Origin: Pseudanabaena sp. PCC 7367
GTDB taxonomy: Bacteria > Cyanobacteriota > Cyanobacteriia > Pseudanabaenales > Pseudanabaenaceae
DNA: 64,000 nt
NCBI RefSeq assembly: GCF_000317065.1
Contig: NC_019701.1
Coordinates: 1,302,001-1,366,000, forward strand
Reading direction: 5' to 3'
Positions 44,249 to 53,836 of the stretch are shown here, one piece after another. Within the stretch, counting starts at the first letter, position 1. The number at the start of each line of letters is the position of its first letter. Under the pieces are notes generated by a model. The model did no database searches and had not been told where the DNA came from. It worked only from the letters and a program-made list of their open reading frames with translations. Made by a program: the position numbers and the translations under genes.

Positions 44249-44965
44249 TTATATTTCTTCTGCTATATCCAGTTTAGCCGGATGCAGATTTTGAGGCGGA
44301 TCTGGATATTCTTCTGAATACTTAGTTAGGCGATCCTGCTGGTAAAAAGTTCCCGCCGCGATCACCAATGCCACTAGCGTACTCGCCAAAGTTAATGGCA
44401 ACAAATCATGCTTAGTAACCGCTGCCATCCCTGCACTACCCAACCACACATAGGGCAGCAAACCGATCGGTGTACCGGCGATCGTGCCAAGTAAATAATC
44501 ACGTCGCTTGACCTGGCTCAGCCCCGCCGCAAAACTGACAATTCCATAGGGAATCAGGGGCAACAATCGCGCCGCAAAGGTATAGGCCAAACCATTGGTG
44601 GCAAGCTGTTGATTCAGATCGGTCAGTTGGGGCATTTTGGCCTGGATCTTTTCGCTCCCTGAATAACCCAAATAGCGGGTTAGCGCAAACCCCAGAATTG
44701 CGGAAATGATCGCCGCCACGGTGGTGAGTAAAATTCCTTCGGTCACCCCAAACAAAGCCCCACCCGCCAGATTAAATGCGGTAGAAGGCAAGATCAACAA
44801 GGTAGCGATCGCATAGGCAAAAATGAATACCACCCGCCCCCATGTTCCCGCCTGCTGCACCAGCTCAATGATCTGCTCGAACCGATCGAAGTTGGCCAGG
44901 GTGAGGCCACCGATCGCAATACTGATTACCAGCAAGATGGAAATAGTTTTAGACGGTTGCAGCAT
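44249..44965 (-). CDS. TVP38/TMEM64 family membrane protein
   Basis: 238 residues, about six membrane segments, with the VTT (SNARE-associated) domain at about 50-190. Typical pieces: GRVVFIFAYAIATLLILPST, FNLAGGALFG, RLLPLIPYGIVSFAAGL and GTIAGTPIGLLPYVWLGSA. Related DedA/TVP38 proteins are lipid scramblase-like or transporter-like; the substrate here is unknown. It lies 52 bases upstream of the GT39 gene on the same strand, so the two may be co-transcribed. Confidence 0.88.
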   Translation of the reverse strand: MLQPSKTISILLVISIAIGGLTLANFDRFEQIIELVQQAGTWGRVVFIFAYAIATLLILPSTAFNLAGGALFGVTEGILLTTVAAIISAILGFALTRYLGYSGSEKIQAKMPQLTDLNQQLATNGLAYTFAARLLPLIPYGIVSFAAGLSQVKRRDYLLGTIAGTPIGLLPYVWLGSAGMAAVTKHDLLPLTLASTLVALVIAAGTFYQQDRLTKYSEEYPDPPQNLHPAKLDIAEEI

Positions 44966-45277
44966 TTATGTTTGGTCTATTTGAGGCTATTTAGATCTGT
45001 TTGAATTGGTCGAGTAGTAGAGGTTTATGAGGGAAAAACTTCTAGATTTTGCATAAAGGCAGCTTGAGTTGGTCTCGATCCGATCGCCAAGTACCACAAG
45101 TATCATCACATGATCATCGCTGGGTCTATGAGCTAGAGCGATTATGCCCATTCGGCTAGCTTAGATTAAGCAATAGTCGATCGATCTACCGCTAAAAGCT
45201 TGATCTCTGATGCCTTAGATTCGAGATAGAAAATTAGATAGTTAGCGATCGCTCCATTTATACCCTATTCATCGCCC
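44966..45277. other. Intergenic region, nothing recognised
   Basis: About 310 bases of ordinary composition with several CGATCG sites. I see no gene, terminator or repeat that I can support. Confidence 0.4.
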
Positions 45278-45907
45278 CTATGGCTCACTAACCACAATCT
45301 CGATCCGGCGGTTTTTGCGACGGTTCTCAGCAGAATTATTAACCTCGATCGGTTGACTCCCCCCATAGCCCAGCGCAATCCAGTAATAGGTTTCTGTGCC
45401 ACGCAATCGACTCAGATAGTCCCTCACTGCCACCGCCCGCTGATAGGACAGCTCCAGGGAATCGCTTTCCAGGGCTTGGCCATCATTGTCCATATGCCCC
45501 AAAATACTGATTTTTTTACCTGGTTCCAAGGGCAGTTCGGCCGCAACTTGATCCAGAATTTGATGGCTAGCAGGATCTAGGTCAGCCCGATCGCCCTCAA
45601 ACAGCACATCAGCAGCAAGGGTGAATTTTTGATCTTCCTGGCGCATCAAACGACCAAGCTTGATCGGTGGCACCAAATCCGGCTTGACGATCGCCAGGCT
45701 AATGCCAACAACAGTAGCGATCGACATGCCCACCCCCAGCACAATTAATCTGAAGAAAAAAGCAAAAATGCTCCCCAACAGGCTACCGGATTCTTTTGGC
45801 GGTGGCGGCGGTGGATTGTCTATATTGCCGCTGTATGACGACGGCGGACTGGGCGCTGGAGTTGGTGGCAACTCTGGTTCAGGGTTAGCAGATGGTTGGT
45901 CTGACAC
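45278..45907 (-). CDS. OmpA-domain membrane-anchored protein
   Basis: 209 residues from a GTG start with GGGAG just upstream. A proline-rich N-terminus (about 1-42) is followed by one membrane helix (about 46-70) and a C-terminal OmpA-like peptidoglycan-binding domain (95-209). The domain shows DLDPASHQILDQVAAEL, ISILGHMDNDG, SYQRAVAVRDYLSR and NRRIEIVVSEP. It probably tethers the envelope to peptidoglycan. It lies 43 bases downstream of ruvA on the same strand, which may be an operon by position only. Confidence 0.85.
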   Translation of the reverse strand: MSDQPSANPEPELPPTPAPSPPSSYSGNIDNPPPPPPKESGSLLGSIFAFFFRLIVLGVGMSIATVVGISLAIVKPDLVPPIKLGRLMRQEDQKFTLAADVLFEGDRADLDPASHQILDQVAAELPLEPGKKISILGHMDNDGQALESDSLELSYQRAVAVRDYLSRLRGTETYYWIALGYGGSQPIEVNNSAENRRKNRRIEIVVSEP

Positions 45908-45950
45908 AATGGCACTCCCTCAATTAGCTCTATCACTCTAAAACATTAGC

Positions 45951-46583
45951 TTAAGTTTTGCTCAGCCAGCCGATCGCTGCTTTTAACCAGGCTTCCACGT
46001 CTTTACTGTTGACCAGATCAGGTGAAGTGGCGATCGCCCCCAGCGCCGCATTAATTTCCTTGGCCGTATAACCAAATGCTAGCAAAGCCATTTCTAGATC
46101 TTCCTGCACTGCCGACACCACTGGATTGACCACCCCCGCATGTTGCCGCCAATCGGCTAGTTTCGATCGCAACTCCAATGAAATCCGCTCTGCTGTTTTT
46201 TTTCCCACCCCCGGAGTCAGGCTCAGCACCCTGGCATTACCGGTCACGATCGCTTTTACTAAATCCTGCAGCCCTAAAGTATTAAGCAAGGCGATCGCCA
46301 TTTGCGTGCCCAACCCCGATACACTAATTAACTGGCGAAATAAATCTCGCTCCGCGGCGGCCAGAAATCCAAACAAGACCATCTGATCTTCGCGCACCTG
46401 TAAGTGGGTATAAATGGTGGCTTCGGTGCCGGAGGCTGCCAGGTTCTCGATCGCATTGTTGGTAATGATCAAGTCGTAGCCAACTCCTTGCACATCCAGG
46501 GTCAAAATCGAAGAGGTCGCCGACTTACGCGAGGATTCACTGGCGCGAATACCGGCGATCGTCCCGCGCAGATAACCAATCAT
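45951..46583 (-). CDS. ruvA: Holliday junction branch migration protein RuvA
   Basis: 210 residues. Binds four-way junctions and loads RuvB. Domain I (OB fold, 1-75) starts MIGYLRGTIAG. Domain II has two helix-hairpin-helix motifs, LISVSGLGTQMAIALLN and LSLTPGVGKKTAERISLEL. Domain III (about 162-205) is the RuvB-contacting helical bundle, with MALLAFGYTAKEINAAL. No ruvB or ruvC nearby, which is usual for cyanobacteria. Confidence 0.95.
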   Translation of the reverse strand: MIGYLRGTIAGIRASESSRKSATSSILTLDVQGVGYDLIITNNAIENLAASGTEATIYTHLQVREDQMVLFGFLAAAERDLFRQLISVSGLGTQMAIALLNTLGLQDLVKAIVTGNARVLSLTPGVGKKTAERISLELRSKLADWRQHAGVVNPVVSAVQEDLEMALLAFGYTAKEINAALGAIATSPDLVNSKDVEAWLKAAIGWLSKT

Positions 46584-46856
46584 GGCCGCATCTCAATAGG
46601 TTCGGTAGGTAATATAGTTGATCGCAATAATCGCAATAAATGGTCGCTAGCTTAAAACTTAATCCGAATTTCTACTTCAGCAAGTGCAGGTATATTTCAA
46701 GTCTCTATCGCTAATTCTAAAATTCTAATTAAGGCATAGAATAATTCTAATTAAGACATAGAAGTCTCACCAAGCAGGATTACCTTGATCTAAGACTTGA
46801 TCTAAAAACTGCTGTGATTGTCAAAATCGTGAACTTAGGAAATTAATTAGTTCAGC

Positions 46857-48578
46857 TTAGCGCGACAGGGGCGGAAACTGAGGTAGTTTCACCGCCGCCA
46901 GAGAAGCAAGGGATTTCCGATCGCTGCCTTTGATCGTTGGCGCTGGCACCGTTGGATCAATGGCATTACTTGGGGCATTACTTGGGGCATTACTTGGGGC
47001 ATTACTTGGGGCATTACTTGGGGCATTACTAGGGGCATTATTAGGGGCGCTATTAGAACTAACAGAACTAACAGGGCTACCAACCTTGCTATTGTTCAGG
47101 TCTTGAATAAACTTGGGTGCAGCTACCCTGGGAATGGCCACAATCCCCGCATAGTTATAGCTGCTGTGGTTATAGGGGGCTGGGTTGGGTTGTTGCGGAG
47201 TCGTCGGATTTACAGGAGTAGGGGTCGATCGCTCTGGCTCGGTAAATGCTAGCTCTGATTCCAACTCATTATCCTGTTCGGCTATTAGATTTAGATTAGA
47301 ATTCAGCTCAGGCGCAAAGGGCTGATCGCTGGTGGTTGCAAAAACCTGGGCTTGGGCTAAGGCAATTACCGCCTCGATCTCAGGATTGCTGGTCAAAGTA
47401 GCTGGGCTCTTACTCAAATCATTGCTTAAATCAAAATCAGCGATCGTCGTGGCAAAAGGATTAAGCTCATGAACCGCTGGCGCTTCCGGTTCAGATTCTG
47501 CAACATCTGATGTTTGCCCTGATGTTTGCTCTGATGTTTGAATTAATGTTTTGCCTAAATCAACATCGTTGTAATCATTCACCTTAGCGATCGTCTCGGC
47601 GATCGATTCACTCAAGCTTTCCAGGGCTGATTCAATCGCTTCAATTTCCGCAGCATCACTAATCTGAGCAGAATTTAGATCAACTGAATTGGTAGCTGGC
47701 TCTGTTGGCTGGCGATCGATCACTTCAATTCCCATATTTCCCATATTGGCAAAGGCTGGCTCCATTGGGTTAGGAAAACTGGTGCGATCGAGGAGGGGTT
47801 GATCGAGCTGAATCTCATGGCCATCAAAACTATCAGCCAGGGATATGGGTGAATCCAAGCATCGCTCTAGGGCGGCTTTGAGTTGGGAGTTATGGTGCTT
47901 CTGGCGCTTGAGGCGATTGCGGAGTTCCTGGCGATCGCAATTAATCTGCGTAATCTCTGCCTCTTTCTGGCGGAGCGTTTGCTCTAGTTCAGCAATCCGC
48001 ATCTGCATCGAGTTTTGCCAGGTTTCTTGCTTTTCAATCAGTTGTTCGGTCAGGTGAAGCTTTGATTGGGTTTGGTCAAGCTGCGCTTTTAATTGAGCTA
48101 CTGTTTGAGATGCTTCGACTGGCTCACCTGAATCAGCCTCAAGGTGTTGATTAGTAATATTTGTAGCCAATTTACGATCCTCACCTGTAGTTAATGTTAA
48201 TGATGCGTTGGTAATGGGTGGCAGAGATTCGATCGCTGATTCTGCTTGCTCTGGCTTGGCGATCGGCTTGTCTCTAGGTAGTTCAGATAATGCTGTAACC
48301 TCTGCATCTGAATCCATATCTAAATCTAAATCTGCCATCGCCCCCGTCAAACTAGTAGCGCTAGGGGAAGCCACAACTGTTGGTTTGGATTCATGCGGTG
48401 CAACATTGGCCTCAGCCTCACTAGCCATTGCGGCAATAGTCTCGTTTTCATTTAACTCATTTGCCTGCGGAGACGTTTGTAACGTATGTACCGTATGTTC
48501 AGAGCGATCGCCACCCACGGCGGGCAGTTCTGAGGTCTTGGATTCTGGAGCAGAATTATTAAACTCAGCCTGACTCAT
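46857..48578 (-). CDS. Coiled-coil protein with NAPS tandem repeats
   Basis: 573 residues, largely disordered and acidic. A coiled coil of about 85 residues (about 160-245: AQLKAQLDQTQSKLHLTEQL, then RIAELEQTLRQKEAEI and LKRQKHHNSQLKAAL) is the only structured part. A long S/T/E-rich region follows, and near the C-terminus there are six to seven copies of Asn-Ala-Pro-Ser. It ends VKLPQFPPLSR. No membrane segment or signal. A scaffold or filament-associated role is possible but unsupported. Confidence 0.65.
   Translation of the reverse strand: MSQAEFNNSAPESKTSELPAVGGDRSEHTVHTLQTSPQANELNENETIAAMASEAEANVAPHESKPTVVASPSATSLTGAMADLDLDMDSDAEVTALSELPRDKPIAKPEQAESAIESLPPITNASLTLTTGEDRKLATNITNQHLEADSGEPVEASQTVAQLKAQLDQTQSKLHLTEQLIEKQETWQNSMQMRIAELEQTLRQKEAEITQINCDRQELRNRLKRQKHHNSQLKAALERCLDSPISLADSFDGHEIQLDQPLLDRTSFPNPMEPAFANMGNMGIEVIDRQPTEPATNSVDLNSAQISDAAEIEAIESALESLSESIAETIAKVNDYNDVDLGKTLIQTSEQTSGQTSDVAESEPEAPAVHELNPFATTIADFDLSNDLSKSPATLTSNPEIEAVIALAQAQVFATTSDQPFAPELNSNLNLIAEQDNELESELAFTEPERSTPTPVNPTTPQQPNPAPYNHSSYNYAGIVAIPRVAAPKFIQDLNNSKVGSPVSSVSSNSAPNNAPSNAPSNAPSNAPSNAPSNAPSNAIDPTVPAPTIKGSDRKSLASLAAVKLPQFPPLSR
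46961..47046. repeat. 12-bp tandem repeat inside coiled-coil gene
   Basis: GGGGCATTACTT repeats six to seven times, with decay at both edges (ATGGCATTACTT, GGGGCATTATTA). In the gene it encodes NAPS units in frame, so copy changes lengthen or shorten the protein by four residues without breaking it. Confidence 0.9.
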
Positions 48579-49288
48579 AACCAGCCTTTAACCTAACAAC
48601 ATTAACGACATTAATTTACTTGCAAATCCTAGCTTAGAAATTGCTATTTGTGACTGCAAGGTATCCAAAATACAAGAAATTTGCAACTTTTTCTGTGACG
48701 ATTGTTTCGATTTACAAAGGAATAGAGCTATTTATCTATGCCTCACAAGCCCTCTATTAGGATAAATCTATTCTTGTTTGTTAATTACTAAATCAATATT
48801 TGAATTTACATATGGTCTGCCAATTAACTTACATTATTCATGGCGAGATATTTAAATGTATAAGCCAATTACAGAGTCAATTCCTAGATCAATTACGGAG
48901 CCAATCACTGGGTTAATTTACCTTTGCATAAGCTTACACTAACTAAAAGTTACGATCGGAATACGATCGGAAATAGTTAAATTGTGATCAGCAAATAAAT
49001 TGCATTGACTTATAACTTTGCTCGGCTAAATGCCCTTATTCATCAATCTCCATCAATATTCATCAATTTCCCAGATAGAACTAAATATTGTTTGGGTCAA
49101 GCCAAGTCAATTTACTTACACTGCATTACTTAATACCTAGACCTAAATACCTAGACCTATGTGAATATGCTTAGGAAATATGCTTAGGAAATATGCTTAG
49201 CAAAAAGGCTTAGTAAGTATGTCTGGTTTAGTGATAGGAATATGGCTCACTCGATCGCGTTAATTATTGAGAACTAAAAACAGAAGCT
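48579..49288. other. Long divergent intergenic region upstream of nadK
   Basis: About 710 bases, AT-rich, between a minus-strand gene and nadK. It holds a 14-bp direct repeat (AATACCTAGACCTA, near 49133-49160) and the 13-bp array described separately. Only frames under 20 codons were found. It may hold promoters of both genes or a small RNA; none could be identified. Confidence 0.45.
49162..49213. repeat. Four tandem 13-bp repeats upstream of nadK
   Basis: Unit GAAATATGCTTAG, with copies TGAATATGCTTAG, two perfect units, and a degenerate CAAAAAGGCTTAG. It lies 76-127 bases before the nadK start. Confidence 0.8.
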
Positions 49289-50221
49289 GTGGACTTAAAA
49301 AGCATCATAATTGCCTACAAGGCGGGAAGCCAGATTAGCCATGACTGGGCCGATCGGTGTAGCCAGGAACTAGAAGAGCTTGGTTGCAAGGTTTTGATGG
49401 GGCCTAGTGGGGTTGAGGATAATCCCTATCCAGTATTTATTGAATCGATGACCCGTGGTATCGATCTGGCTCTGGTGTTGGGGGGAGATGGCTCTACCTT
49501 GGGAGCAGCCCGCTATTTAGCCTCACAATCGGTGCCGATCCTGGCGATCAACACCGGCGGGCATCTGGGCTTTTTGACCCAGGCGATCGAGGACTTTCAA
49601 GACACCAAATCAGTTTGGCAGCGGCTGCAAAGTGACATGTTTGCGATCGAAGAGCGGATGATGCTCCAGGCCAGCGTAGTAACCGTGGATAGTAGTTGTG
49701 CAATCCCACCACGCCAAAATTTTGGCCCTTTTTATTGCCTCAATGAAATGTGCATCAAGCCAGGCTCTCCCGATCGGATGAGTACGGCCACATTGGAATT
49801 AGAAATAGATGGTGAAGTGGTCGATCAATTTCAAGGTGATGGCTTGATTGTGTCTTCACCCACTGGCTCTACTTCCTACACGGTGGCTGCCAATGGCCCG
49901 ATTGTGCATCCCGGCATGGAGGCGATCGCCATTACACCAATTTGTCCGCTGAGCCTGTCGAGTCGGGCTTTGATCCTGCCGCCTCGCACCATAGTAAGGA
50001 TTTGGCCGTTGGCTGATTATGATATGACCATGAAGTTGTGGATGGATGGGGTGCTGGCAACCACAGTGCTACCGGGGCAACGGGTAGATATTTGCATGTC
50101 CAGCTTTCCGGCTCAATTTATTGTGCTGCGGGAGGATAGCTCTTTTTATAATTCTTTGCGCGAAAAACTGCTGTGGACAGGCACCAGAATTAGATATGAG
50201 AATGAATTTCGGAGTGAATGA
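49289..50221 (+). CDS. nadK: NAD kinase
   Basis: 310 residues from a GTG start. Phosphorylates NAD to NADP. Motifs: LVLGGDGSTLGAARYL (GGDGST at 65-70), NTGGHLGFLTQAIED, NEMCIKPG, DGLIVSSPTGSTSYTVAANGPIVHP, and ICPLSLSSRALILP. Cyanobacteria usually carry two NAD kinases; this appears to be one of them. It converges with the HEAT-repeat gene. Confidence 0.95.
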   Translation: MDLKSIIIAYKAGSQISHDWADRCSQELEELGCKVLMGPSGVEDNPYPVFIESMTRGIDLALVLGGDGSTLGAARYLASQSVPILAINTGGHLGFLTQAIEDFQDTKSVWQRLQSDMFAIEERMMLQASVVTVDSSCAIPPRQNFGPFYCLNEMCIKPGSPDRMSTATLELEIDGEVVDQFQGDGLIVSSPTGSTSYTVAANGPIVHPGMEAIAITPICPLSLSSRALILPPRTIVRIWPLADYDMTMKLWMDGVLATTVLPGQRVDICMSSFPAQFIVLREDSSFYNSLREKLLWTGTRIRYENEFRSE

Positions 50222-50292
50222 GCAAAGTTGATTACTTAATAATCTGGTAAATCTGGTAAATCTGGGCGCTTTCACTAATTACTCTAGTTACT

Positions 50293-51222
50293 TTATGCCT
50301 TTGAATTGGGGCTTTTGAATGGGGGCTTTTTCACCGACTCAACCACAACCACCTTTGCTGGAGCCTGATAATACTGCAGTCTGGCGATCGCACCACTAGC
50401 ACTCCTGACGATTGATCGATGGGGAGATTTTAAGGCTGGCATGAGAAAATCAAGTACCCGATCGGACTTAATTTGCCCCAAGGCATCGATCGCAGTCTGG
50501 CGGACAGTTACACTCCGATCGCGGCTGAGCTTACCCAACACAGCGATCGCCATTTCTGCCTGGGGGCTTAAGCTCTTGAGGCTGGCTAACTTACCCAAGG
50601 ATTCTGCCACCAGATTACGAGTAACCGCATCCTGGTGATAGGCATATTTGATTAAGGCGGGAATGCGAGCCTGATTTCTACTATTTGCCCAAACTTGAAT
50701 TTGGGAGTTGATCTGGGGCTTGGGAGTCAGATCCGCAGCAAAGGTGGCAGAAGGTGAAGTACCTGCGCTAGTTTGGGGCGGATGCTGGGGCAAGGCATCG
50801 ATCGGGCTGGTTGAATTAGTAGCTGGTTCAACAGGCTCAGTTACTTCAGGTGCTTCAGGTGCTTCAGATGCTTCAGGTGTGCCGATCGCACTAGCTGCAT
50901 ACTTAGCAATTAGATCGCTGGTTTGGGGCTTATGTTTTTGAGGTGTAGCAATTAAACCAGCAGCATATTGAGCAATCAGTGGGCTAGTTATGGGCGGTCG
51001 CTGGCCTGTAGCCAAGGCAATCTCATCAGAGGTCTCCGTATGAAACTTAACGCGATGCTGATTGCGCATGGTTTGTTCATGCTCGATGTCATCAACCAGG
51101 CGATCGAGTTTCTTTTGATATTTTTGTTCAATTTTCTGCAAGCGCCGCTCTAGCACCACATGGTTGATCGCCAGGGTAGACATAAAAAACATTAGCAACA
51201 TTACACCCAGAGTTGCGCCCAT
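50293..51222 (-). CDS. Membrane-anchored HEAT-repeat protein
   Basis: 309 residues. One N-terminal membrane helix (2-22: GATLGVMLLMFFMS) is followed by a short coiled coil (25-55) and a disordered P/T/E-rich stretch with APE repeats (about 110-165). A C-terminal HEAT/PBS-lyase repeat block (190-290) follows, with LIKYAYHQDAVTRNLVAESLG, VLGKLSRDRSVTVRQTAIDALG and PHRSIVRSASGAIARL. Probably a protein-interaction scaffold. The partner is unknown. Confidence 0.75.
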   Translation of the reverse strand: MGATLGVMLLMFFMSTLAINHVVLERRLQKIEQKYQKKLDRLVDDIEHEQTMRNQHRVKFHTETSDEIALATGQRPPITSPLIAQYAAGLIATPQKHKPQTSDLIAKYAASAIGTPEASEAPEAPEVTEPVEPATNSTSPIDALPQHPPQTSAGTSPSATFAADLTPKPQINSQIQVWANSRNQARIPALIKYAYHQDAVTRNLVAESLGKLASLKSLSPQAEMAIAVLGKLSRDRSVTVRQTAIDALGQIKSDRVLDFLMPALKSPHRSIVRSASGAIARLQYYQAPAKVVVVESVKKPPFKSPNSKA

Positions 51223-51291
51223 TGATTCAAAAGCTCCATCAACTATAGCTACTACGACTTAATCCGATTGACTGCCAGGCTATTTATCTAT

Positions 51292-51330
51292 GCTGTTAAG
51301 GCTGTTAAGGGCTGTTAAGGCTGTTAAGGC
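51292..51330. repeat. Four tandem GCTGTTAAG repeats
   Basis: A 9-10-base unit GCTGTTAAG(G) is repeated four times between the HEAT-repeat gene and the cyclophilin gene. Likely slippage-derived. Confidence 0.8.
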
Positions 51331-51545
51331 ATAACTAAACATAATCCCATCATAATGCGGCAGGCCAAGATTACTGGGTTTATCGGCAGGTCAACTAAAA
51401 AATATGTACCACTGAATGGCTGGATTTTCTAGTCTTAGCCATTTAGCAAATCAATAAAATCGCGCCGATCTAGAACTTGGGTAACTAAATGTCTTAGCAT
51501 TTGAATAGCTACTTAGTTGCGATCTCAAATTACGATGTCAAAGTA

Positions 51546-52760
51546 ATGCTTAAAAAAATACGTTTAAACTTTTTGTCCTCTACCAACCAGCAATCCAAAT
51601 TTGCTCGGTCGAGAGCAGCTAGACCAAATCAGCCAATAATGGCGATCGCGATCGCTGTGCTCCTATCGCTGGCAGTGCTGGTTCAGCCGCTAGCTTTTGC
51701 TTTTGCCGCGACAGAAATTCCTATTACTCTGGGTATTCATCAGCGGGAACAACCCTTAATCGCCGCTTTGCCTAGTAAAAGTGCGATCAAGGATGCTGAT
51801 ACCCTGTTGCGCAACGCTCTACCAATCAAAAACGAGCAAATCCGCAAGATTCAATCCCTGCTTGAAGCAATGCCCAAACAAGCTAACCTGAAGCGATGGC
51901 GGAGTCTGGGTTCAGAAATAGTCAAAATCACAAATCAAACTAACAAGAATAAAGACAAGATTTTGGCCAGTGTGCCTGCGGTAAACAAAGATGCAGCGAC
52001 ACAAGACCTCGAAAACCTGCTCGATACGCTTACCCCATTGCGTGAGGCGATCGAATCCCAGAACCGCGACGGCATCAAAGCCGAGGTAGAAAATGCCCTC
52101 AGTTATGTGGGCAAAATCGAAGCAGACATGGTGGCGGAATTTCCCTTCACTGTGCCGGCCAAATATGACAACTTCCCCCAACTCAAGGGTAGAGCCCTAG
52201 TTGAGCTAACCACTGAACTGGGCAAGCTGGATATTGTGGTGGATGGCTATAGCTCTCCGGTTAATGGGGGTCAGTTTGTTGATCTGGTGCAGCAGGGTTT
52301 TTATGATGGCCTCAGCTTCAATCGCGCCGATGATAATTATTTTCTGCAAGCGGGCGATCCCCCTGGTGATGCCGATGGCTACGTCGATCCCAAAACTGGC
52401 GAGATCCGCACCGTGCCGCTGGAAATCAAAATCCCTACTCAGGATGTACCAATTTATGAATTCACCCTTTCGGATGTGGGCGAAGCACTAACTTTGCCTG
52501 TATTACCTTTTTCGGTATTTGGCACAGTGGCGATGGCCAGACCCCCTGGTCAACCCAATGGTGCTTCTTCTCAGTTTTTCATCTATCTATTTGATTCGGA
52601 CTTGACCCCGGCTGGTTTGAATTTGATCGATGGTAATTTTACGGTGATTGGCTATGTGGTGGAAGGCGATCGGATTTTGCCCAACCTCAAGCTAGGCGAC
52701 AAGATTGTGTCGATGAAGGTGCTCTCTGGAGCTGAGAACCTGGTACAACCAAAGTCATAA
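51546..52760 (+). CDS. Cyclophilin-type peptidyl-prolyl isomerase, TLP40-like
   Basis: 404 residues from the ATG at 51546 (a TTG 45 bases upstream is in frame). A basic N-terminus and a hydrophobic export segment (about residues 32-58, MAIAIAVLLSLAVLVQPLAF) indicate lumenal or periplasmic location. An all-helical PsbQ-like region (about 75-195) precedes a cyclophilin domain (about 215-395). That domain has GGQFVDLVQQGFYDGLSFNR, FLQAGDPPGDADG, VFGTVAMARPPGQPNGASSQFFI and DGNFTVIGYVVEGDRIL. The layout matches thylakoid TLP38/TLP40 proteins linked to photosystem II turnover. A strong terminator follows. Confidence 0.9.
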   Translation: MLKKIRLNFLSSTNQQSKFARSRAARPNQPIMAIAIAVLLSLAVLVQPLAFAFAATEIPITLGIHQREQPLIAALPSKSAIKDADTLLRNALPIKNEQIRKIQSLLEAMPKQANLKRWRSLGSEIVKITNQTNKNKDKILASVPAVNKDAATQDLENLLDTLTPLREAIESQNRDGIKAEVENALSYVGKIEADMVAEFPFTVPAKYDNFPQLKGRALVELTTELGKLDIVVDGYSSPVNGGQFVDLVQQGFYDGLSFNRADDNYFLQAGDPPGDADGYVDPKTGEIRTVPLEIKIPTQDVPIYEFTLSDVGEALTLPVLPFSVFGTVAMARPPGQPNGASSQFFIYLFDSDLTPAGLNLIDGNFTVIGYVVEGDRILPNLKLGDKIVSMKVLSGAENLVQPKS

Positions 52761-52804
52761 TCATTTTGAGCTGAATCAGCTAGATCGATAAATTGTTAAA
52801 CTTA

Positions 52805-52853
52805 AACCCTTTCCTGGTAGTTTGTTGCTGGGGAAGGGTTTGTGTGTATTTTT
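52805..52853 (+). terminator. Rho-independent terminator of cyclophilin gene
   Basis: AACCCTTTCC (52805-52814) pairs with GGGAAGGGTT (52831-52840) including one G-U pair. A TATTTTT tract follows after about nine bases. It begins 45 bases after the stop. Confidence 0.75.
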
Positions 52854-52939
52854 AATATTTTGCGATCGCTGACAATCGCTCTGATCACTTTGATTAATTT
52901 GATTAATTTGATTAGTTTGCTTAATAACTCAAGTTGCCA

Positions 52940-53764
52940 ATGAACTTAACCGATGCAATCTTGCTTTTAATCGCAGCGATCATGGCCGGGGCGCTAAATG
53001 CGATCGCGGGTGGGGGCAGCTTTTTCTCGTTTCCGGCTTTGATTTTTGTCGGAATTACACCAATCAGTGCCAATGCCACAAGTACGGTGGCGCTGTGGCC
53101 AGGGATTATTGCCAGTGCGATCGCCTATCGGGGCAAGTTTAGTTGGCAATGGCGGCAATTGGTATTAATTGGTCTGGTGAGCATGGTTGGTGGTGTGGCT
53201 GGGGCATTGTTGCTGTTGCGCACGTCCGATCAGCTGTTTCGGCAAATTCTGCCCTATTTGATGCTGGCGGCAACTTTGTTGTTTACCTTTGGTAAGTCGC
53301 TTACTAATCGGGTGGCAACTTATCTGGCCGGCCGGAGTAAGCATATCGATCGCAGAGATATTACAAATCATCCTGTTGCGTTGGCAGAACAATCGAATGC
53401 AGGATATGGCGCTAGTTGGTGGGCTTTGCCGTTATTTTTGGCGATCGCGGTTTATGGTGGTTTCTTTGGCGGTGGGCTAGGAATTTTGCTGCTGGCCAGC
53501 CTCACGATCCTGGGAATGGAAAACATTAACCAGATGAATGCGATCAAAACGTTGCTGAATGCCTGTATTAATGGCATGGCGATCGCCCAATTTGCGATCA
53601 GTAACGTGGTGTTTTGGCCGCAGGCGGCATTGATGGCGATCGGTGCGATCGTCGGTGGTTATCTTTCTGCCCATTATGCCCAGCGGTTAAAGGCAATCTG
53701 GGTAAGGCGGTTTGTGATTGTGGTGGCGTTTGGGTTGACGGGGTATTTTTTCGTGAGGGGTTAA
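52940..53764 (+). CDS. TSUP/TauE-SafE family permease
   Basis: 274 residues from the ATG at 52940 (a TTG six bases earlier is in frame). About eight membrane helices. The family start AGALNAIAGGGSFFSFPALIFVGI and the second-half repeat YGGFFGGGLGILLLASLTILG are clear. Such proteins export sulphite, sulphonates or other sulphur anions. The substrate cannot be told from sequence. The neighbour purC starts 72 bases later on the same strand. Confidence 0.9.
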   Translation: MNLTDAILLLIAAIMAGALNAIAGGGSFFSFPALIFVGITPISANATSTVALWPGIIASAIAYRGKFSWQWRQLVLIGLVSMVGGVAGALLLLRTSDQLFRQILPYLMLAATLLFTFGKSLTNRVATYLAGRSKHIDRRDITNHPVALAEQSNAGYGASWWALPLFLAIAVYGGFFGGGLGILLLASLTILGMENINQMNAIKTLLNACINGMAIAQFAISNVVFWPQAALMAIGAIVGGYLSAHYAQRLKAIWVRRFVIVVAFGLTGYFFVRG

Positions 53765-53836
53765 CAACAAGAAGCGATCGCCCGAACCTGTTAAATTGAA
53801 TGAGTTATTAGAGCTAATAATTTTTTCATAGCAACC

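Noticed and set aside
46961-47046. Repeat array considered as CRISPR
   Set aside because: Units are contiguous 12-mers with no spacers and are in frame within a gene.
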